A stretch of DNA of 64,000 bases from Aquicoccus sp. G2-2 (GTDB lineage Bacteria; Pseudomonadota; Alphaproteobacteria; Rhodobacterales; Rhodobacteraceae): positions 3,100,001 to 3,164,000 of the forward strand of contig NZ_JAYDCK010000003.1 of the NCBI RefSeq assembly GCF_034555965.1, written 5' to 3'. Numbering within the stretch: position 1 is the first letter of the stretch; each line of letters opens with the position of its first letter. Of this stretch, positions 58,285 to 64,000 are shown piece by piece. Made by a program: the position numbers and the translations under genes. The notes beneath the pieces were generated by a model that saw only the letters and a list, made by a program, of their open reading frames with translations, ran no database searches and was not told the origin of the DNA.

Positions 58285-58986
58285 ATGACATTTGACCGTT
58301 CCATCAAGATCGCACCGTCGATCCTTAGCGCCGATTTTGCCAATCTCGGTGCCGAGATTCGCGCCGTGGAAGCGCAAGGCGCCGATTGGATTCATGTGGA
58401 TCCGATGGATGGGCATTTCGTGCCCAACCTCTCCCTTGGCCCGAATGTCGTGCAGGCAATCCGCCCGCATGTGAGCACGTTCATGGATGTGCATCTGATG
58501 ATCGCGCCGGTTGATCCCTATATCGAGGCATTCGTCAAGGCCGGGTCGGATATGATTACGGTTCATGCTGAAGCCGGGCCGCATCTGCACCGCTCACTTC
58601 AGGCGGTGCGCGCGGCGGGTGCAAAGGCGGGTGTTGCGCTTAACATGACAACGCCGCTTTCGCATATCGAGCATATTCTCGATGACATCGACCTGATCCT
58701 TGTGATGACAATCAACCCCGGTTTCGGCGGTCAGAAATTCACCCGCTCGATGGTGGAAAAGGTGCGCCAAACCCGCGCGATGGTGAATGAGCGCCCAATT
58801 CACATCGAGGTGGATGGCGGCATCAGCCCCGAAACCGCCCCGCTTGTGGCGGCGGCAGGGGCGGATGTGCTTGTTGCAGGATCGGCGGTGTTCAACGGCG
58901 GATCGGTGGACAAGCCGGATGTTTACGGCGCGAATATCCGCGCGATCCGCGCAGCAGCCGAGGGCGCAGGCAAGAGCGCGGCGTGA
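58285..58986 (+). CDS. rpe: Ribulose-phosphate 3-epimerase
   Basis: This TIM-barrel enzyme of 233 residues interconverts ribulose-5-phosphate and xylulose-5-phosphate. APSILSADFANLG opens the barrel, HVDPMDGHFVPN and MTINPGFGGQKF hold active-site residues, and EVDGGIS follows. GAGGAG at 58272-58277 precedes the ATG at 58285. Its stop overlaps the gph ATG by one base. Confidence 0.94.
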   Translation: MTFDRSIKIAPSILSADFANLGAEIRAVEAQGADWIHVDPMDGHFVPNLSLGPNVVQAIRPHVSTFMDVHLMIAPVDPYIEAFVKAGSDMITVHAEAGPHLHRSLQAVRAAGAKAGVALNMTTPLSHIEHILDDIDLILVMTINPGFGGQKFTRSMVEKVRQTRAMVNERPIHIEVDGGISPETAPLVAAAGADVLVAGSAVFNGGSVDKPDVYGANIRAIRAAAEGAGKSAA

Positions 58987-59648
58987 TGAAGGCGATTGTG
59001 TTTGATCTTGATGGCACGCTGATCGACAGCGCGCCCGATATTTGTGCCGCCGTCAACAAGTTGCTGGACGGTGAAGGGTTGAAGCCACTCAGCCGGGCCG
59101 AGGTGATTTCGTTTGTCGGAAACGGGTTGCCGAAGCTTGTCGAGCGGGTAATGCGCAAATGCGGGATTGCCCCTGCACGCCATGCGGACCTGACGCGGGT
59201 GACATTGGATTTCTACAGCGCCGCCAGCAGTGATCTGACCCGGTGTTACCCGGATGTGATTGATGCGCTGACCGCATTGGCGGCAGAAGGGTATGCGTTG
59301 GGAATTTGCACCAACAAGCCAGAAGCCCCGGCGCGGGCGATCTTGGACGAGCTGGGACTGGCGCGGTTTTTCAACGTGGTGGTCGGCGGTGATACGTTTG
59401 ACGTGAAAAAGCCGGATGCGATGCCGCTTTGGCAGGCGTTTGAGGCGCTGGGTGCCAGTGCGCGGCTTTTCGTGGGTGATAGCGAGGTTGACGCGGAAAC
59501 GGCGCGGAATGCGGGGGTCGATTTTGCCTTGTTTACGGAAGGCTATCGCAAGACGCCAGCCGAGCAATTTCTGCAGTGCGCGCAGTTTGACGATTTCACC
59601 GCATTGCCGGGAATTGCGCGAGATACTTTTGCGGCTGATGCCGGATAG
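58986..59648 (+). CDS. gph: Phosphoglycolate phosphatase
   Basis: This HAD-superfamily phosphatase has 220 residues. The nucleophile motif is FDLDGTLIDSAPDI, followed by ICTNKP and VGDSEVDAETARNAG. It removes 2-phosphoglycolate. The ATG at 58986 overlaps the rpe stop; a GTG at 58983 is a less likely start. The rpe-gph pair is a common arrangement. Confidence 0.9.
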   Translation: MKAIVFDLDGTLIDSAPDICAAVNKLLDGEGLKPLSRAEVISFVGNGLPKLVERVMRKCGIAPARHADLTRVTLDFYSAASSDLTRCYPDVIDALTALAAEGYALGICTNKPEAPARAILDELGLARFFNVVVGGDTFDVKKPDAMPLWQAFEALGASARLFVGDSEVDAETARNAGVDFALFTEGYRKTPAEQFLQCAQFDDFTALPGIARDTFAADAG

Positions 59649-59778
59649 GGTTTGAGGGTCAAACGCCATCGCAGGCAGGCAGATGTCTGGACAAACGCTG
59701 ACATGCGGGGTTGCAACCGTTTGTGAGGTGGGCATGATCTGGTTTGGGTATTTCTGACAGTCTTCAAGGAGCATGGGC

Positions 59779-61071
59779 ATGGGGTTCGCGGATAAACTGA
59801 TGCTTGAGATCGAGGCACGCCGCGCCGATCTTGTGGAACTTACCCAAGACCTGATCCGCATTCCGACACTGAACCCGCCGGGGGACTATTACCGCGACAT
59901 TTGCGATTTCCTTGACCGGCGGCTTGTGCGGCACGGGTTTCACACCGAGTTGATCCGTGCGGAAGGCGCAATTGGTGACAGCGACAAGCATCCACGCTGG
60001 AACGTGGTGGCCCGCAAGGAAGGGGCACACCCCGGTGAATGCGTGCATTTCAACAGTCATATCGACGTTGTGGAAGTTGGCCGTGGCTGGACCACCGATC
60101 CGTTTGGCGGTGAGGTGAAGGATGGCAAGATTTACGGCCGGGGTGCCTGTGACATGAAGGGCGGGTTGGCGGCGTCTATCGTAGCGGCGGAGGCCTTCAT
60201 CGCGGTGTGCCCGGAGTTTCGCGGTGCGATCGAGATAAGCGGCACGGCGGACGAGGAATCGGGCGGGTTCGGCGGGGTCGCCTATCTTGCCGAAAAAGGG
60301 TTTTTCAGCCCGGAGCGGGTGCAGCATGTGATTATTCCGGAGCCGCTTAACAAGGACCGTATTTGCCTTGGGCATCGCGGGGTGTGGTGGGCCGAGATTG
60401 AGACCCATGGTGAGATTGCGCATGGCTCAATGCCATTCTTGGGCGATTGCGCGGTGCGGCATATGGGGGCGGTGATGGCGGAGATGGAGACCAGCCTGTT
60501 CCCGGCGCTGGCGCGAAAGCGCACCGAAATGCCGGTGGTGCCGGAGGGGGCGAAGCAATCGACGCTCAACATCAACTCGATTCATGGGGGAGAGAATGAG
60601 CAGGACGACGATTACACCGGCCTGCCCAGCCCATGCGTGCCCGATAGCTGCCGCATGGTGATCGACCGGCGGTTTCTGATCGAAGAAGACATTGATGAGG
60701 TGCAGGAAGAGATTTTCGGCCTGCTGGAGACAGTGAAAGCCGGGCGCGAGAATTTCCGCTATGACGTGCGTGAATTGCAGCGGGTCCTGCCCACGATGAC
60801 CGAGAAAAGCGCGCCGGTGGTGCAATCGGTGGCAAAAGCGGTGGCCGCGGTGATGGGCCGGGAGCCGCAATATGTGGTTAGCCCCGGCACCTATGACCAG
60901 AAGCATATCGACAGGATCGGACGGTTGAAGAATTGCATCGCCTATGGGCCGGGGATACTCGATCTGGCGCATAAGCCGGATGAGTATGTCGGCATTGATG
61001 ACATGGTGGAAAGCGCGCAGGTGATGGGGCGCAGCTTGCTTGATTTGCTGGGGCCGGAAGACCGGGCTTAA
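59779..61071 (+). CDS. M20-family deacylase (acetylornithine deacetylase/succinyl-DAP desuccinylase-like)
   Basis: This zinc metallohydrolase has 430 residues. Metal and catalytic residues are in NSHIDVV, GACDMKGG and ADEESGG. It hydrolyses an N-acyl amino acid or amide; the exact substrate is not clear. AAGGAG at 59766-59771 is seven bases from the ATG at 59779, which is preferred to the ATG at 59773. Confidence 0.85.
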   Translation: MGFADKLMLEIEARRADLVELTQDLIRIPTLNPPGDYYRDICDFLDRRLVRHGFHTELIRAEGAIGDSDKHPRWNVVARKEGAHPGECVHFNSHIDVVEVGRGWTTDPFGGEVKDGKIYGRGACDMKGGLAASIVAAEAFIAVCPEFRGAIEISGTADEESGGFGGVAYLAEKGFFSPERVQHVIIPEPLNKDRICLGHRGVWWAEIETHGEIAHGSMPFLGDCAVRHMGAVMAEMETSLFPALARKRTEMPVVPEGAKQSTLNINSIHGGENEQDDDYTGLPSPCVPDSCRMVIDRRFLIEEDIDEVQEEIFGLLETVKAGRENFRYDVRELQRVLPTMTEKSAPVVQSVAKAVAAVMGREPQYVVSPGTYDQKHIDRIGRLKNCIAYGPGILDLAHKPDEYVGIDDMVESAQVMGRSLLDLLGPEDRA

Positions 61072-61186
61072 CGCGCACAAAGCCCGTTGCGATTGGTTCT
61101 TATGAGCAAAAACAACAGGTTGCGATTATCGAGCCATGGGGTATGGTATGCGCCCGCGGGCCGCGCGGATGCAGGAAGGGCGGCAG

Positions 61187-62089
61187 ATGTCACGCACCAT
61201 GAAACTTGCCATCGGAAGCCTTGTCGCGGGCTTTGCCGTGCTCGGGTTGAAGGCGATTGCAGCCTGGGTTTCGGGGTCTGTTGCGCTGACGGCGGATGCG
61301 CTTGAAAGCACGGTGAATGTGGCGACCGCCTTTGCCGCGCTGATTGCGATCCGCGTCGCGGCCATTCCGGCGGATACGAACCACCCTTACGGCCATCACA
61401 AGGCCGAGTTTTTCAGCGCGGTGCTGGAAGGGGTGATGATCGTGATTGCCGCGTTTTTGATCCTTCGCCATGCCTATTTCGGGATTCTTGCGCCGGAGCC
61501 AATCGTCAGACCGGGACTGGGGCTGGTGCTTAACCTCGGGGCGACGGTGGTGAATGGGTGGTGGGCATGGGTATTGGTCGGCAACGGGCGGCGGGAAAAA
61601 TCGCCCGCCTTGGTCGCGGACGGGACGCATTTGTTTACCGACGTGTTGACATCATTCGGCGTTGCCACCGGGTTGTTGCTGGCCTTGCTGACCGGGTGGT
61701 GGGTGCTTGATCCGCTGATGGCGATTGTGGTTGCGCTGAATATCCTGTGGTCCGGCGGGAAGCTGATCCGGGAATCGCTGAGCGGGTTGATGGATGAGGC
61801 GGTGCCGCCCGCGACGCTGAACACGGTGCGCGAGGCCATCGCGGCAGAGGCGGGCGGCGCGGTGGAGGCGCATGATCTGCGCACGCGGCACGCCGGGCCG
61901 GTTACATTCATCGACTTTCATCTTGTCGTGCCGGGGGAGATGAGCGTTTTCGACGCGCATGAGATTTGTGACCGGATCGAGCGCGCGCTGGAGGCGGCCT
62001 TGGGGGATGCGAAAATTACCATCCATGTGGAGCCGGAGCATAAATCAAAGCACGCGCTGACCGATGCAGAGGTGATCGTGCCGGAGTGA
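61187..62089 (+). CDS. Cation diffusion facilitator transporter
   Basis: This divalent metal exporter has 300 residues and six predicted helices. The helix 2 metal motif, DSLVD in FieF, reads ESTVN here, whereas helix 5 keeps HLFTD. NHPYGHHKAEFFSAV is the family signature. The C-terminal cytoplasmic domain ends with HVEPEHKSKH. The altered first site may change metal preference. The start at 61187 follows AGGAAGGG. Confidence 0.88.
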   Translation: MSRTMKLAIGSLVAGFAVLGLKAIAAWVSGSVALTADALESTVNVATAFAALIAIRVAAIPADTNHPYGHHKAEFFSAVLEGVMIVIAAFLILRHAYFGILAPEPIVRPGLGLVLNLGATVVNGWWAWVLVGNGRREKSPALVADGTHLFTDVLTSFGVATGLLLALLTGWWVLDPLMAIVVALNILWSGGKLIRESLSGLMDEAVPPATLNTVREAIAAEAGGAVEAHDLRTRHAGPVTFIDFHLVVPGEMSVFDAHEICDRIERALEAALGDAKITIHVEPEHKSKHALTDAEVIVPE

Positions 62090-62316
62090 CCTGCGGAATA
62101 TCGTGAACAACATGCGCCGCGCGCTTATGAGGTTATCTGGTCACGGCAAGGGAGAGCGAGATTGGCCAAGAACAGGGCGGTTTGGCCAAACAAAACTGCT
62201 CTTCCCTGTCCGGAGTGCTTGATCTTGGCGCGGTTTGCGATGAAAGTTTGAAACAATGCGGCTCCGGGAGCGGGCCTGCAACTGTGGTGCGTAGCACCAA
62301 GAACGGGGAGAAAACG

Positions 62317-63792
62317 ATGTCGTTTCTAAAGCTTGGCACGCTCAGTGCTTTTGCGATCATGATGGCCGGTGCGGCGGTGGCCAAATCGGATATTACCGTG
62401 GCGATGCAGCTTGAACCGCCGCATCTGGACCCGACAAGCGCGGCGGCGGGGGCCATCGACAGTGTGCTTTATTCCAACGTATTCGAAGGGCTGACGCGGT
62501 TTGCCTCGGACGGGTCGATCATGCCCGGTCTGGCGCGGACATGGGATATTTCCGATGACGGGCTGACCTATACTTTTCATCTGGCGCCGAACGTGAAGTT
62601 TCATGACGGCACGACGATGGATGCGAACGATGTAAAATTCAGCCTTGATCGCGCGCGCGCATCGGATAGTGCCAACGCGCAGAAGGCACTGTTTTCGTCG
62701 ATCAAGGATGTGGAGGTTGTCGATCCGCAGACCGTCAAGGTAACGCTGAGCGAACAGAACGGCAGTTTTCTGTTCAACATGGCGTGGGGCGATGCGGTAA
62801 TCGTGGCGCCCGAAAGCATCGACGATATCAAGCAGCATCCGATTGGCACTGGTGCGTTCAAGTTCACCGACTGGGTGCAGGGCGATCATATCGATCTCGA
62901 CAAGAACCCCGATTACTGGGGCACGCCGGCCAAGCTTGACCATGTGACGTTCAAGTTCATTTCTGACCCGACAGCGGCATTTGCGTCGATGATGGCCGAG
63001 GATGTGGACGTGTTCACCGCCTTCCCCGCGCCGGAAAACCTGCCGCAGTTTGAGGCCGATCCACGGTTTCAGGTGATCATCGGCAATACCGAAGGCGAAA
63101 CCATTCTGGCGATGAACAACAAGCAACCACCGTTCGACAAGAAGCTTGTGCGCGAAGCGGTGGCCCATGCGATTGACCGGCAGGCGATTATTGATGGCGC
63201 GATGTTCGGCCTTGGCACGCCGATTGGCACGCATTTCGCACCGCATAACCCGGATTACATCGACCTGACCGGGCTGTCGAAATATGACCCTGAGCTTTCG
63301 AAGAAACTTCTGAAGGAAGCGGGTTTGCCGGATGGGTTCACGACTACGCTGAAATTGCCGCCGCCGTCATATGCGCGCCGTGGCGGAGAGATCATTGCCG
63401 CGCAGCTTCGTGCGGTTGGGATCAAGACGGAGATTACCAATCTGGAGTGGGCGCAGTGGCTTGAGCAGGTGTTTCGCGGCCATGATTTCGGCCTAACCAT
63501 CGTCAGCCATACCGAGCCGTTTGATATCGGCATCTATGCCCGGCCGGATTACTACTTCCAGTATGACAATCCGAAGTTTCAGGAGTTGATGAAGACCCTG
63601 AACCGAACGACCGACGAGAAGGAGCGCACCAAGCTTCTGCATAATGCGCAGACGATCATCTCGGAGGATTACGTTAACGCCTATCTGTTCGAGCTGGGCA
63701 TTGCGACCGTCGCCAAGGCGGGTGTGCGTGGACTTTGGAAAGATGCGCCGACCCAGGCGACTGACCTGACCGCTGTTTACTGGGCAGAATGA
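62317..63792 (+). CDS. Peptide/dipeptide-type ABC transporter substrate-binding protein
   Basis: This family 5 binding protein has 491 residues. A signal peptide (LGTLSAFAIMMAGAAVAKS) is followed by VAMQLEPPHLDPTSA and NVFEGLTRF, typical of DppA/OppA-like proteins. GGGGAG precedes the ATG at 62317. A perfect hairpin and a DppB-like permease gene follow. Ligand unknown; peptides or related small molecules are likely. Confidence 0.9.
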   Translation: MSFLKLGTLSAFAIMMAGAAVAKSDITVAMQLEPPHLDPTSAAAGAIDSVLYSNVFEGLTRFASDGSIMPGLARTWDISDDGLTYTFHLAPNVKFHDGTTMDANDVKFSLDRARASDSANAQKALFSSIKDVEVVDPQTVKVTLSEQNGSFLFNMAWGDAVIVAPESIDDIKQHPIGTGAFKFTDWVQGDHIDLDKNPDYWGTPAKLDHVTFKFISDPTAAFASMMAEDVDVFTAFPAPENLPQFEADPRFQVIIGNTEGETILAMNNKQPPFDKKLVREAVAHAIDRQAIIDGAMFGLGTPIGTHFAPHNPDYIDLTGLSKYDPELSKKLLKEAGLPDGFTTTLKLPPPSYARRGGEIIAAQLRAVGIKTEITNLEWAQWLEQVFRGHDFGLTIVSHTEPFDIGIYARPDYYFQYDNPKFQELMKTLNRTTDEKERTKLLHNAQTIISEDYVNAYLFELGIATVAKAGVRGLWKDAPTQATDLTAVYWAE

Positions 63793-63815
63793 CGCAGGTT
63801 TGAGCAAGTAACGAG

Positions 63816-63843
63816 ACTTCCGCCGGTGTGATCCGGCGGAAGT
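63816..63843 (+). terminator. Perfect hairpin between binding-protein and permease genes
   Basis: ACTTCCGCCGG (63816-63826) pairs with CCGGCGGAAGT (63833-63843), 11 pairs over a 6-base loop, with no T-tract. As after potF, it probably shields or attenuates the operon mRNA so that binding protein exceeds permease. Confidence 0.75.
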
Positions 63844-63910
63844 GCGCCGCGTTGGTGCATTTGCGGCAAAATGTAGGATGGAGGGCGGTGATGGCCCTGA
63901 TCGGAACGCG

Positions 63911-64000
63911 ATGCTGAGATATGTGCTGAAGCGTCTTGTTTCGCTGGTAATTGCGTTGTTTGTGGCAAGCATCGTGATTTTCGTGATGGTCGAAGTCGTG
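63911..64000 (+). CDS. Peptide ABC transporter permease, N-terminal part (DppB-like)
   Basis: Only 30 codons are present before the window ends. MLRYVLKRLVSLVIALFVAS and the following hydrophobic residues match the first membrane helix of DppB/OppB permeases. Its position after the binding protein supports the call. Confidence 0.75.
   Translation, partial: MLRYVLKRLVSLVIALFVASIVIFVMVEVV

Overview
The window is a 64 kb chromosomal segment from an alphaproteobacterium, most likely a Rhodobacterales (Roseobacter-group) marine bacterium. The evidence is the high-GC coding bias, a CcrM-type GANTC methylase, an FnrL-type regulator next to a UspA gene and a CcoI-type ATPase, a membrane-anchored cytochrome c, the yejABEF and potFGHI transporters, and a small bacterial SRP RNA. 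I see no phage genes, insertion sequences, CRISPR arrays, tRNAs or rRNAs. It reads as core chromosome, not an island.

Layout. 1-8.7 kb: a polyamine module with two class III aminotransferases, a GntR/FCD regulator, potFGHI, a PuuB-like FAD oxidase and a class I amidotransferase. The same palindromic core, TTGATCA(A), lies upstream of three transcription units here. 8.9-16 kb: Kdo transferase and lpxK, a CaiB-type CoA transferase, a DsbA-like protein, a DUF721 protein, mutY and an AlkB-type monooxygenase. 16-30 kb: galE, ccrM, rnhB, a membrane winged-helix protein, an OmpA-like protein, an Ada/Ogt protein, nth, a PfkB kinase, the SRP RNA, a 5'-nucleotidase-family enzyme, nudC and pheA. 30-36.6 kb: cytochrome c and yejABEF. 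36.7-41 kb: fnrL, uspA, an FNR box, an apparent ccoH relic and ccoI, with ccoNOQPG and ccoS missing. 41-54.7 kb: a carboxypeptidase/SPOR pair, then a long minus-strand acyl-CoA degradation cluster (ligase, two acyl-CoA dehydrogenases, MaoC hydratase, two SDRs, thiolase, thioesterase and others). 54.8-64 kb: quinone oxidoreductase, the carbon-metabolism block fbp-fba-rpe-gph, an M20 deacylase, a CDF transporter and the start of a peptide-type ABC operon.

The most striking feature is a set of broken reading frames: rnhB, nudC, ccoI, one acyl-CoA dehydrogenase, the end of yejB, and probably the carboxypeptidase/SPOR pair. Every one is repaired by adding a single base, and in three of them the natural repair is G5 to G6 after TC. 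This uniform polarity suggests homopolymer under-calling in the assembly, although real decay is plausible for ccoI because its partner oxidase genes are absent. The regulator at 1094 also runs in frame into the next aminotransferase with no stop codon. I found no wholly new system. The strongest biological leads are the shared polyamine operator, the apparent loss of the cbb3 oxidase operon, the GANTC cluster in front of ccrM, and the membrane-tethered winged-helix protein.
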